NCBI RefSeq assembly: GCF_004801285.1
Contig: NZ_SSNY01000005.1
Coordinates: 62,001 to 126,000, forward strand
Length of the DNA: 64,000 nt
Reading direction: 5' to 3'
Source of the DNA: Ollibium composti
Lineage (GTDB): Bacteria > Pseudomonadota > Alphaproteobacteria > Rhizobiales > Rhizobiaceae
The notes below the pieces were generated by a model. That model was not told where the DNA came from and did no database searches. It saw only the letters and a program-made list of their open reading frames with translations. Shown in pieces: positions 48,755-56,878 of this stretch (position 1 is the first letter of the stretch; every line of letters starts with the position of its first letter). A program made the position numbers and the translations under genes.

Positions 48755-49900
48755 ATGGAGACTGACGTGGACGGGATTGTCGAGCGATTGAACGAGGCGG
48801 ACGGGCAGGGCCTTGCGACTGCCGGCGCGGTGCTGACGATCGATCTTGGCGCGGTGCGCGAGAACTACCGGCGGCTGAAGGCGCGGCTCGGCGGCACGCG
48901 CTGCGCCGGCGTGGTAAAGGCCGACGGCTATGGCCTCGGCGCCGCCGTGATCGCGCGTGCCCTGCAGAAGGAAGGCTGCGACAGCTTCTTCGTCGCCAAT
49001 GCCAGCGAGGGCATCGATCTGCGCGCCGCGCTCGGGACAGGACCGGCGATCCATGTCCTCAACGGCCTGCCGCCGGGCGCCGAGGGCGAAGCGGCGGCGG
49101 CCGGCCTGATCCCGGTCGCCAACAGTACCGACCAGCTCGCCGCATGGCGCGCCACCGCGCGGCGGCTCGGCCGCAAGCTGCCCGTCGCCGTGCAGGTGGA
49201 CAGCGGCATGTCGCGGCTCGGCATGCCGCCGGTGGAGGTCGAGGCGGTCGCGGCCGATGCCGAAGCCTTCACAGGTCTGGACCTTGTCCTGGTGATGAGC
49301 CATCTCGCCTGCGCCGACGAACCGGACCATGCGGCCAACCGCGCCCAGCTTGCCGCATTCGAGCGGTTGCGCCGGCTGCTGCCGGCAGCCCCCGCCTCGC
49401 TCGCCAATTCTTCCGGCATATTCCTCGGGCCCGAGTGGCATTTCGACCTGGCCCGTCCGGGCGCGGCGCTCTACGGCATCAACCCGACGCCGGACGCCGA
49501 CAACCCGATGCATCCGGTGGTGCGGCTGGAGGCCAAGGTGATCCAGGCGCGCACGATCGGTGCGGGCGTCGGCATCGGCTATGGCCACACGGCCATCGCC
49601 GACGGTCCGCTTCGCGTGGCGACGATTTCGCTCGGCTACGCCGACGGCTGGCGCCGCCGCGCCGCTGCCTTCGCGCATTTCAAGGACGTGCGCCTGCCCT
49701 TCATCGGCCGGGTGTCGATGGATTCCATCATCCTCGACGTCTCGGACCTGCCGGAAGGCAGCCTCAAGGCGGGCGACATGGTGGAGATGATCGGGCCTTC
49801 GCAGACGCTGGACGAGGTGGCCCGCTATTCCGGCACCATCGCCTACGAGGTCCTGACCAGCCTCGGCCATCGCTTCCATCGTCGCTATCTCGGCGCATGA
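48755..49900 (+). CDS. alr: Alanine racemase
   Basis: A 381-residue PLP enzyme that interconverts L- and D-alanine. The PLP lysine is Lys55 in AGVVKADGYGLG; the catalytic tyrosine is near residue 295 in LGYADGWRRR. VDSGMSRLGM and ARPGAALYGI also match. Nearby dadA suggests a catabolic (DadX-like) role, feeding L-alanine to D-alanine dehydrogenase, though it may also supply peptidoglycan. No strong ribosome site is seen; the ATG at 48755 gives the normal family length. Confidence 0.95.
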   Translation: METDVDGIVERLNEADGQGLATAGAVLTIDLGAVRENYRRLKARLGGTRCAGVVKADGYGLGAAVIARALQKEGCDSFFVANASEGIDLRAALGTGPAIHVLNGLPPGAEGEAAAAGLIPVANSTDQLAAWRATARRLGRKLPVAVQVDSGMSRLGMPPVEVEAVAADAEAFTGLDLVLVMSHLACADEPDHAANRAQLAAFERLRRLLPAAPASLANSSGIFLGPEWHFDLARPGAALYGINPTPDADNPMHPVVRLEAKVIQARTIGAGVGIGYGHTAIADGPLRVATISLGYADGWRRRAAAFAHFKDVRLPFIGRVSMDSIILDVSDLPEGSLKAGDMVEMIGPSQTLDEVARYSGTIAYEVLTSLGHRFHRRYLGA

Positions 49901-49960
49901 GACAAGAGAGCGGCGGCTGGCCAGCTTGACAAACCGTGCCCCGTCACCCACGTTCGGATC

Positions 49961-50017
49961 ATGAACAGACACGCCAACAGCACCTTTTTCAGGGTCTGCC
50001 CCATCGCGGGAGCGTAG
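49961..50017 (+). CDS. Putative leader peptide ORF (18 residues)
   Basis: ATG to TAG encoding MNRHANSTFFRVCPIAGA. A perfect TTGACA lies 17 bp plus a weak -10 before it, so transcription could start at or near the ATG, as in leaderless rhizobial trpL. The stop codon touches the first base of a terminator-type hairpin. Composition is not enriched for one amino acid apart from Phe-Phe. No Shine-Dalgarno is seen. It is reported as a candidate only. Confidence 0.4.
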   Translation: MNRHANSTFFRVCPIAGA

Positions 50018-50064
50018 CCCCGGCACGGCCGTGCGCGGCTGTATGAACCGGGGCGTCTTTTCTT
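50017..50064 (+). terminator. Terminator/attenuator hairpin before the rnk-like genes
   Basis: GCCCCGG (50017-50023) pairs with CCGGGGC (50048-50054), with an inner CACGGCCGTG palindrome, followed by GTCTTTTCTTT. An earlier GCCCC inside the leader ORF could pair with the same GGGGC, giving an alternative fold. It may end alr transcripts or attenuate the downstream genes. The 49901-50182 gap holds no other gene. Confidence 0.55.
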
Positions 50065-50182
50065 TCCATCCATAACCGAAACGGTCCGCAAGACGGATCG
50101 CCATCGACGTCGCAGGCAACCCGGATCGCCCCGGCCGCGCGTCGATCCCTCCCATGTCACAACGCAATCAAAGGAGTTCGAC

Positions 50183-50596
50183 ATGCAACATGCCATCAAG
50201 GAAAGGCCGCCGCCGAAGATCGTCGTCAGCGAGGCCGACTACAACCGCCTGACCGGCCTGGCGGAAGCAGCGCTCGAGCGCGTGCCGGCCGCTGCCGGCC
50301 TGCTCGCCGGAATGGACCGCGCCGTCGTCACCACGCCGGGCAAGTTGCCCGCCGACGTGGTGCGGATGGGGTCTTCCGTCACGCTGGAAGGCCATGAGGG
50401 GCCGCAGCAGATCGTGCTCGTCTATCCGGCAGAGGCCGACATCGCCGCTGGGCGGATCTCGGTGCTGACGCCGCTGGGCGCTGCGCTGATCGGCACCAGG
50501 GCCGGCCAGTCCATCACCTGGTCGACGCGTGACGGACGTCGGCTTGCGGCGCATATCGCCGCCGTAGCCCTGCCGTCCGAGCAGGAGAGGGTGTGA
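50183..50596 (+). CDS. Rnk-like nucleoside diphosphate kinase regulator / GreA-GreB C-terminal domain protein
   Basis: A 137-residue protein with the Rnk N-terminal helix pattern (PPKIVVSEADYNRLTGLAEA) and a C-terminal GreA/GreB-like FKBP-type domain (VTLEGHEGPQQIVLVYPAEA to ISVLTPLGAALIG). Rnk binds RNA polymerase without the coiled-coil finger of GreA. AAGGAG lies just upstream. It overlaps the next, related gene by one base. The call rests on domain likeness; target is unknown. Confidence 0.85.
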   Translation: MQHAIKERPPPKIVVSEADYNRLTGLAEAALERVPAAAGLLAGMDRAVVTTPGKLPADVVRMGSSVTLEGHEGPQQIVLVYPAEADIAAGRISVLTPLGAALIGTRAGQSITWSTRDGRRLAAHIAAVALPSEQERV

Positions 50597-51147
50597 TGAG
50601 CGCGCATGGCCGTTGCTGCCTCACCGCCAAGGATTACTCCATCCTCGAGGTCATGCTGGAGCGGCGGCGCGGCTTCGGCGACGCCATCGTGCCGGCGCTG
50701 GAGCGCAAGCTTGCCGACGCGCGCGTCGTGCTGGTCGACGGCGTCGATCCGGGCGTGGCGACGCTGAACAGCCGGGTGCTGTTCCGTGTCGGCGACGCGC
50801 CGGCGCAGACGCGCACGCTGATCCAGCAGGAAGTGCGCGGCATGGTCGGCCTCGGCCTGCCGGTGACAACGCCGCTCGGCCTTGCTCTGCTCGGGCTCAG
50901 CGAAGGCGAGACGGTACTGTTCGAGCGGCCCGGCGTGCGGCCGGAGCGGATCGTGCTCGACAAGGTGCTTTACCAGCCCGAGGCAGCCCGGCGCTCCCGG
51001 CATGTCCTGCCGAAGGCGGCCGAGAGCCGTCGCCTGGTACTGGTCCACAACGCTGGTGACGATTGGCAACCGCCGGAGAACCCCCTTGGCGGCCCTGACA
51101 AAATCCGGCACAGAGGGGGCGACGACGACGGTCCTTCGGCCGCCTGA
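50596..51147 (+). CDS. Second Rnk/GreA-like protein
   Basis: A 183-residue relative of the preceding protein: LTAKDYSILEVMLERRRGFG at the N-terminus, VNSRVLF-type strand (ATLNSRVLFRVGD), then LPVTTPLGLALLGLSEGETV matching the GreA/GreB C-terminal fold. A ~55-residue basic to acidic tail is extra. Start at 50596 with AGGAGAGGG upstream, sharing one base with the previous stop. Two adjacent Rnk-like proteins between alr and dadA form an unusual pair. Confidence 0.8.
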   Translation: MSAHGRCCLTAKDYSILEVMLERRRGFGDAIVPALERKLADARVVLVDGVDPGVATLNSRVLFRVGDAPAQTRTLIQQEVRGMVGLGLPVTTPLGLALLGLSEGETVLFERPGVRPERIVLDKVLYQPEAARRSRHVLPKAAESRRLVLVHNAGDDWQPPENPLGGPDKIRHRGGDDDGPSAA

Positions 51148-51171
51148 CGGGGTTTCCAAGGGGAATTGATC

Positions 51172-52425
51172 ATGAAAGTTCTGGTGCTGGGCAGCGGCGT
51201 CATCGGCGTCACGTCGGCATGGTATCTGGCTGAGGCCGGCCATGAGGTGACGGTGATCGATCGCCAGCCGGGCCCGGCGCTGGAAACCAGCTTCGCCAAT
51301 GCCGGCGAGGTTTCGCCCGGCTACTCCTCGCCCTGGGCCGGCCCCGGCGTGCCGGTCAAGGCGGTGAAGTGGCTGCTGATGAAATACGGCCCGCTGATCA
51401 TCCGCCCGGCGCTCGACCCGCATATGTGGAGCTGGGTCTTCAAGATGCTGCGCAACTGCACGGCCGAGCGCTATGCGGTGAACAAGTCGCGCATGGTGCC
51501 GATCGCCGAATACAGCCGCGACGTGCTGAAGGCGCTTCGGGCTTCCACCAACATCGCCTATGACGACCGCGCCAAGGGCACGCTTCAGCTTTTCCGCAAG
51601 CAGTACCAACTCGACGGTATCGGCGGCGACGTCGAGGTGCTGAAGCAGTACGGCGTTCCCTTCAACGTGCTCGACCAGGACGGCTGCATCGCCGCCGAAC
51701 CGGGGCTCGGCGCCGTGCGCGAAAAGTTCGTCGGCGGCCTGCAACTGCCGGGCGACGAGACGGGCGACTGCCAGATGTTCACCACGCGGCTGGCCGAGAT
51801 CGCGACGGCCGCCGGCGTCAAGTTCGAGTACGGGGTGACGGTGAAGGCGATCAACACCGACAAGGGGCGTGTCACCGGCGTTTCCACCAGCGCCGGCGAG
51901 AAGACGGCGGATACCTATGTCATGGCGATGGGCAGCTATTCGCCGGTCTGGATGCGCAAGCTCGGCCAGCCGATCCCCGTCTATCCGATCAAGGGCTATT
52001 CGATCACCGTGCCGATCGTGAACGCCAAGGCCGCACCCGAATCGACGGTGATGGACGAAACCTACAAGATCGCCATCACGCGGCTCGGCGACCGCATCCG
52101 CGTCGGCGGCACGGCGGCCATCGCCGGCTACGACCTGTCCTTGCAGCAGGGACGGCGCGAGGCGCTGGAGCATTCCGTCGGCGACCTGTTCCCCGGCGCC
52201 GGCGATCTCGGTGCGGCGACCTTCTGGACCGGCCTGCGCCCCATGACGCCGGACGGGCCGCCGATCATCGGCGCCTCGAAATATTCCAACCTCTATCTCA
52301 ACACCGGCCACGGCACGCTCGGCTGGACGATGGCGTGCGGATCGGGCCGCGTGCTGTCCGACATCATCTCCGGCCGCAAGCCGGACGTCGACGCCAGTGC
52401 GCTGTCGGTCAGCCGCTACAACTGA
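51172..52425 (+). CDS. dadA: D-amino acid dehydrogenase
   Basis: A 417-residue FAD enzyme at the inner membrane that oxidises D-alanine to pyruvate and ammonia, passing electrons to quinone. N-terminal [20 protein letters not shown], the [20 protein letters not shown] segment, [13 protein letters not shown] and the C-terminal [15 protein letters not shown] are all DadA hallmarks. GGGGAATTGATC precedes the ATG. Its reading follows the two Rnk-like genes by 24 bp, so they may be cotranscribed. Confidence 0.96.
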   Translation: MKVLVLGSGVIGVTSAWYLAEAGHEVTVIDRQPGPALETSFANAGEVSPGYSSPWAGPGVPVKAVKWLLMKYGPLIIRPALDPHMWSWVFKMLRNCTAERYAVNKSRMVPIAEYSRDVLKALRASTNIAYDDRAKGTLQLFRKQYQLDGIGGDVEVLKQYGVPFNVLDQDGCIAAEPGLGAVREKFVGGLQLPGDETGDCQMFTTRLAEIATAAGVKFEYGVTVKAINTDKGRVTGVSTSAGEKTADTYVMAMGSYSPVWMRKLGQPIPVYPIKGYSITVPIVNAKAAPESTVMDETYKIAITRLGDRIRVGGTAAIAGYDLSLQQGRREALEHSVGDLFPGAGDLGAATFWTGLRPMTPDGPPIIGASKYSNLYLNTGHGTLGWTMACGSGRVLSDIISGRKPDVDASALSVSRYN

Positions 52426-52442
52426 GAGCCCGGGTTCGTCCT

Positions 52443-53324
52443 CTACAGGAACAGCGCCCGTTCCTTCTCGACCGCCCTGGCGATGAAATCCGCCACCGCC
52501 TGCACCCGGCGCAGCGGCCGCACGCTTTCATGATAGACCAGCCAGTAGGCGCGGCGGATGGGCTGCACTGCCTCCACCGGCACGAGATCGGGCAGCGAGC
52601 GGGCGATGAAGGTGTGCAGGATACCGATGCCCGCGCCGGCCCGCACCGCTTCGGCCTGGCCCAGCGCCGATGAGATGGCGAAGGCCGAACGCCAGTCCGG
52701 GCTGAATTCGGCGGCGTAGTCGAGCGAGGGGCTGACGATCAGGTCCGGCACATAGCCGATCAGCGTGTGCCCGGACATCTCCGCCGCCGTCTTCGGCAGG
52801 CCGTGGCGCTCGGCATAGGCTCGGCTAGCGAACAGGCCGAGTGAATAGTCCACCAGCTTGCCGGCGACCAGCCGGCCCTCGCTCGGCCGCTCGACGGTGA
52901 TGGCGATGTCGGCCTCGCGGCGCGACAGCGAGAACGAACGCGGCACCGGCACCAGCTGGATGGTCAGCTCCCGGTGCTGGGCGGTCAGTTCGCCGAGCCG
53001 GCGGGCGAGGAAAGCGACGCCGAAACCGTCCGGCGCGCCGATGCGCACCGGCCCGGAAATCTCCTCGCCCTCGCCGGCCACCGCCGCGCGCGCGGCGATC
53101 ATGTCGGCCTCCATGCGCTCGGCGATTTCCATGAAGCGCACGCCGGCCGGCGTCAGCTCCGAGCCGGTGGTGAGGCGCCGGAACAGCTTTGTCCGAAGCG
53201 CCGTCTCCAGCGCTGCCAGCCGGCGCGAGACGGTGGCGTGGTTGAGTTCCAGCCGCTTGGCCGCGCCGAGGATTTGCCCGGCACGGGCGACGGCGAGGAA
53301 AATGCGGACGTCATCCCAGTTCAT
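52443..53324 (-). CDS. LysR family transcriptional regulator
   Basis: A 293-residue regulator. The N-terminal helix-turn-helix is AAKRLELNHATVSRRLAALE; the C-terminal effector domain runs from about residue 90 (ISGPVRIGAPDGFGVAFLAR). It is divergent from mmsA, the normal setting for a LysR activator of that gene in rhizobia. The 138-bp divergent region is AT-richer than its surroundings and should hold the operator. Ribosome site weak. Confidence 0.92.
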   Translation of the reverse strand: MNWDDVRIFLAVARAGQILGAAKRLELNHATVSRRLAALETALRTKLFRRLTTGSELTPAGVRFMEIAERMEADMIAARAAVAGEGEEISGPVRIGAPDGFGVAFLARRLGELTAQHRELTIQLVPVPRSFSLSRREADIAITVERPSEGRLVAGKLVDYSLGLFASRAYAERHGLPKTAAEMSGHTLIGYVPDLIVSPSLDYAAEFSPDWRSAFAISSALGQAEAVRAGAGIGILHTFIARSLPDLVPVEAVQPIRRAYWLVYHESVRPLRRVQAVADFIARAVEKERALFL

Positions 53325-53462
53325 GCGGGAATTATATGCAGAAAGTAATGTTCAGTACAGCGTCGGTATACGTTTTTTGCACAACGGTTACGTGTCGGCT
53401 CGCGTTGCCTTCCGCCGCGTGAAGGCGGACAATGCGGTAATCGAATTCCAGGGAGCGATAGC

Positions 53463-54959
53463 ATGGATCACTACGGACATTTCATCGGCGGCAAGGCCGT
53501 CAAGAGCACCTCCGGGCGCGAGCAGGACGTTTTCCAGCCGCTCGACGGCACCGTTCGCGCCAAGGTGGCGCTCGGCTCGAAGGCGGAGCTCGACGCGGCG
53601 GTGGCCAACGCCAAGGCGGCGCAGCCGGCCTGGGCGGCGACCAATCCGCAGCGCCGCGCGCGCGTGTTCATGAAGTTCCTCGAACTGGTGGCGCGCGACA
53701 ACGACGCGCTGGCCGAGCTGCTCGCCCGCGAGCACGGCAAGACCATTCCGGACGCCAAGGGCGACATCCAGCGCGGCGTCGAGGTCGTCGAGTTCGCGCT
53801 CGGCATCCCGCACCTGATGAAGGGCGAATACACCGAGGGCGCCGGCCCCGGCATCGACCTCTACTCGATCCGCCAGCCGCTCGGCGTGGTCGCCGGCATC
53901 ACCCCATTCAACTTCCCGGCGATGATCCCGATGTGGAAGTTCGCGCCGGCCATCGCCTGCGGCAACGCCTTCATCCTGAAGCCTTCGGAGCGCGATCCGG
54001 GCGTGCCGATGAAGCTCGCCGAACTGATGCTGGAAGCCGGCCTGCCGGCGGGCATCCTCAACGTCGTCAACGGCGACAAGGAAGTGGTCGACGCCATCCT
54101 CGACCATGAGGACATCTCCGCCGTCGGCTTTGTCGGCTCGTCCTCGATCGCGCAGTACATCTATGCGCGCGGCTGCGCCAACGGCAAGCGCGTGCAGTGC
54201 TTCGGCGGCGCCAAGAACCACATGATCATCATGCCCGACGCCGACATGGACCAGGCCGTCGATGCCCTCATCGGCGCCGGCTATGGTGCGGCCGGCGAGC
54301 GCTGCATGGCCGTCTCGGTCGCCGTGCCGGTCGGCAAGGCGACCGCCGACAAGCTGGTGGAAAAGCTCATCCCGCGCGTCGAGAGCCTGAAGATCGGCCC
54401 GTCGACCGACCCGAGCGCCGATTATGGCCCGCTGGTGACCAAGCAGGCGCTGGATCGCGTGCGCGGCTATGTCGACCTCGGCATCGAGGAAGGCGCCAAG
54501 CTCGTCGTCGACGGCCGCGGCTTCAAGATGCAGGGCTACGAGAACGGTTTCTACCTCGGCGGCTGCCTGTTCGACGACGTGACGCCGGACATGCGCATCT
54601 ACAAGGAAGAGATCTTCGGCCCGGTGCTTTCGGTGGTGCGTGCGCACGACTTTGAGGAGGCGGTGCGCCTGCCCTCCGAGCATGAATACGGCAACGGCGT
54701 CGCCATCTTCACCCGCGACGGCGACGCGGCGCGCGAATTCGCCGCCCGCGTCAACGTCGGCATGGTCGGCGTCAACGTGCCAATCCCGGTGCCGGTGTCC
54801 TACTACACCTTCGGCGGCTGGAAGAAGTCCGGCTTCGGTGACCTCAACCAGTACGGCCCGGATTCGGTGCGCTTCTACACCAAGACCAAGACAGTCACCC
54901 AGCGCTGGCCGTCGGGCGTCAAGGAAGGTGCCGAGTTTGCCATGCCGACGATGAAGTAA
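53463..54959 (+). CDS. mmsA: CoA-acylating methylmalonate-semialdehyde dehydrogenase
   Basis: A 498-residue aldehyde dehydrogenase-family enzyme that converts methylmalonate semialdehyde (and malonate semialdehyde) with CoA and NAD+ to propionyl-/acetyl-CoA. It acts in valine, inositol and beta-alanine breakdown. N-terminal HFIGGKAVKSTSGREQDVFQ, the catalytic Cys281 in GYGAAGERCMAVS and the KNHMIIMPDADMD segment fit MmsA/IolA. The usual ALDH glutamate is absent, as in this CoA-dependent family. A terminator follows; the start is weak in Shine-Dalgarno terms. Confidence 0.96.
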   Translation: MDHYGHFIGGKAVKSTSGREQDVFQPLDGTVRAKVALGSKAELDAAVANAKAAQPAWAATNPQRRARVFMKFLELVARDNDALAELLAREHGKTIPDAKGDIQRGVEVVEFALGIPHLMKGEYTEGAGPGIDLYSIRQPLGVVAGITPFNFPAMIPMWKFAPAIACGNAFILKPSERDPGVPMKLAELMLEAGLPAGILNVVNGDKEVVDAILDHEDISAVGFVGSSSIAQYIYARGCANGKRVQCFGGAKNHMIIMPDADMDQAVDALIGAGYGAAGERCMAVSVAVPVGKATADKLVEKLIPRVESLKIGPSTDPSADYGPLVTKQALDRVRGYVDLGIEEGAKLVVDGRGFKMQGYENGFYLGGCLFDDVTPDMRIYKEEIFGPVLSVVRAHDFEEAVRLPSEHEYGNGVAIFTRDGDAAREFAARVNVGMVGVNVPIPVPVSYYTFGGWKKSGFGDLNQYGPDSVRFYTKTKTVTQRWPSGVKEGAEFAMPTMK

Positions 54960-54984
54960 AATTCAACGTCGACGATTGAATGCG

Positions 54985-55015
54985 AAGGCCGCGGATACTC
55001 CGCGGCCTTTGTTTC
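54985..55015 (+). terminator. Rho-independent terminator after mmsA
   Basis: AAGGCCGCGG / CCGCGGCCTT around ATACT, followed by TGTTTC. It lies 25 bp after the stop codon and may also serve the convergent DoxX gene. Confidence 0.8.
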
Positions 55016-55021
55016 TCCAGC

Positions 55022-55423
55022 TTACTTCCAGATCAATCCCGCCTTCATCGCCAGTTTCTCGCCCGGCCCATGCACGGCGGCGAACAGCAGGCCGGCGAGG
55101 AAGGTGAAGTGATCGACGAAGAAGCCGAACTCGGCCTGGTTGCCCTGCCAGTGCGACGGGCCGTGGAAGGCGAAGGCGAGGAAGATCACGTAGACGGCGG
55201 CAAGCAGCGCAGCCTCCGAAAAGAAGGCGCCGGTGAGGAAGGCAAGCACCAGCAATACTTCGAAGGCCGCCGCTACCCAGGCAAGAAACAGCGGGAAGGG
55301 GAAGCCGGCGGCGGCGATGTAATCCGCCGTCATTTGCATGCCGGCGAACTTGAAGCCTGCGGCCATGGCGAAGGCCCCGGCGAAGATCAGGCGGGCGACG
55401 AGAATGGCGATGGTCTTGCCCAT
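55022..55423 (-). CDS. DoxX family membrane protein
   Basis: A 133-residue inner-membrane protein with four helices: MGKTIAILVARLIFAGAFAM, then LFLAWVAAAFEVLLVLAF, LLAAVYVIFLAFAF and a last segment ending at HGPGE. DoxX proteins are linked to quinone or thiol redox chemistry in other bacteria. AGGAGGAAA precedes the ATG at 55423; a longer frame to 55540 is noise. It follows a second DoxX-type gene by 44 bp. Confidence 0.88.
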   Translation of the reverse strand: MGKTIAILVARLIFAGAFAMAAGFKFAGMQMTADYIAAAGFPFPLFLAWVAAAFEVLLVLAFLTGAFFSEAALLAAVYVIFLAFAFHGPSHWQGNQAEFGFFVDHFTFLAGLLFAAVHGPGEKLAMKAGLIWK

Positions 55424-55467
55424 GGGATTTTCCTCCTTTTGATGCCGCGAAAGCGGGCGGGTCCGGT

Positions 55468-55866
55468 TCAGGGCGAAGTTTTGCCGCGCAGTGGAAACAG
55501 CGCGCGCAGGGCCGGGTCGCGCAGCCACAGGCCGCCCCACATGAAGACGCCGAGATAGAGGCCGAACAGTTCATGGCTGAACAGCGGATTGCCGATGCGG
55601 ATCTGCGTCGCCATCGCGCCTCCGAACAGGCCCATGAACAGCACCGAGGCCAGCACGCTGGTGCGCGGAGCGATATAGAGCAACGTCAGCACGAGTTCGA
55701 GGATGCCGATCGGCACCGTATAGCCGGCGGGCCAGCCGAGCGCCGCCATGGTTTCCTCGGCGACGGGCATGCCGAGCAGTTTCGGGGCGACCGACGCACC
55801 CAGCATGAACAGGACGAAAAGCCCTGAAAGCCCGTAGCCGATCCTTGTTCTTGCGGTCTCGCTCAT
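55468..55866 (-). CDS. DoxX-like family membrane protein
   Basis: A 132-residue protein with four helices (SGLFVLFMLGASVAPKLLGM, IGILELVLTLLYIAP, LASVLFMGLFGGAMATQIRI and LYLGVFMWGGLWL). It belongs to the DoxX-like (DoxX_2) group and probably forms a two-gene unit with the next DoxX. AAGGAGGG lies upstream of the ATG. Partner and function unknown. Confidence 0.85.
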   Translation of the reverse strand: MSETARTRIGYGLSGLFVLFMLGASVAPKLLGMPVAEETMAALGWPAGYTVPIGILELVLTLLYIAPRTSVLASVLFMGLFGGAMATQIRIGNPLFSHELFGLYLGVFMWGGLWLRDPALRALFPLRGKTSP

Positions 55867-55988
55867 CGTGTCCCTCCTTGTTCATCGATCGTCAGCGATG
55901 CGGCAAGGACGGCTCACGGCGGACGGTTCCGACATGGCATGGAAATTTTCTCAAACGGCTTGAACGGCGCCGGCCCCGCGCCGTGCGG

Positions 55989-56654
55989 TCAGCGCATGGC
56001 GGCCGCCTGCGCATGCAGCCTGAGCAGCGACATCAGCCGGTCGGCCTCGATGCCGGCGCGCTCCTCGTCGCGGTCGAGGACGGCGCCGATCAGGGCGACG
56101 TGGTTGGCGGCCGATTCGGCGAGCCCGGTGCCGCTCTGGAAGCGGTACCAGAAACGCCGGCTGTGCGTCTGGAGGGGAGCCGCCAGGCGCGCGGCGAAGG
56201 GATTGTCGGCGGCGCGCGTCAGCGCCTCGTCCAGCGACTTGTCGGCTTCGAGGAAGCCGAGCACGTCGTTGCCCAGAACCGCGTCGTGCATGGCCAGTGC
56301 CGTCGCCTGGAAGTGGGGGGCGGCATCGGCGGCGAGGAAGCGCGCCGCCGAACGGGCAAGCACGGTCTCGACGCCGCGCCGGGCATCGATGACGCGCAGC
56401 CAGTCGGCGGCGTTGAGGGGAGCGACGACGATGCCCGCGCGCGGCCTGACTTCCAACAGGCCCTCCCAGGTCAGCCGCTGGATCGCCTCGCGCACCGGCG
56501 TGCGGCCGAGCGACAGATGTTCGATCAGCACGCGCTCGGTGATCACCGCGCCGGGCGCCAGTTCGAGCGTGACGATCATCTTCTCGAGCCCGCGATAGGC
56601 CTTGGCGCTGGCCAGTTCGGTCGACGGGTCCCGCTGGGTCACCAAAGCATCCAT
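55989..56654 (-). CDS. GntR family (FCD) transcriptional regulator
   Basis: A 221-residue regulator. The winged helix has LEKMIVTLELAPGAVITERV and LSLGRTPVREAIQRL; the FCD effector domain follows from about residue 88 (DARRGVETVLARSAARFLAA). GAGGAGGCG precedes the ATG at 56654; the frame is open to 56702. It is divergent from a D-amino acid oxidoreductase gene and hydroxyproline epimerase gene, which it probably regulates. Confidence 0.9.
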   Translation of the reverse strand: MDALVTQRDPSTELASAKAYRGLEKMIVTLELAPGAVITERVLIEHLSLGRTPVREAIQRLTWEGLLEVRPRAGIVVAPLNAADWLRVIDARRGVETVLARSAARFLAADAAPHFQATALAMHDAVLGNDVLGFLEADKSLDEALTRAADNPFAARLAAPLQTHSRRFWYRFQSGTGLAESAANHVALIGAVLDRDEERAGIEADRLMSLLRLHAQAAAMR

Positions 56655-56878
56655 GCCGTCGCCTCCTCTGGAATCGCATTGATATATCGAGCCGAATGCC
56701 ACGTTGACAATTGATTTTTCGGCAGATATTCACCTGATATATCAAGCGGGTCAAGCGGACGCATCCGGTCCGCAACCGCTTGAAGCAGGCCGATTGCGGC
56801 CGGCTCTCTTTCGCGAAAAGCCCGGCAAGGCGCCGAGGCGAAGGTGAGGGGGAACGGCACAGTGTGGGGTTCCCGTCG

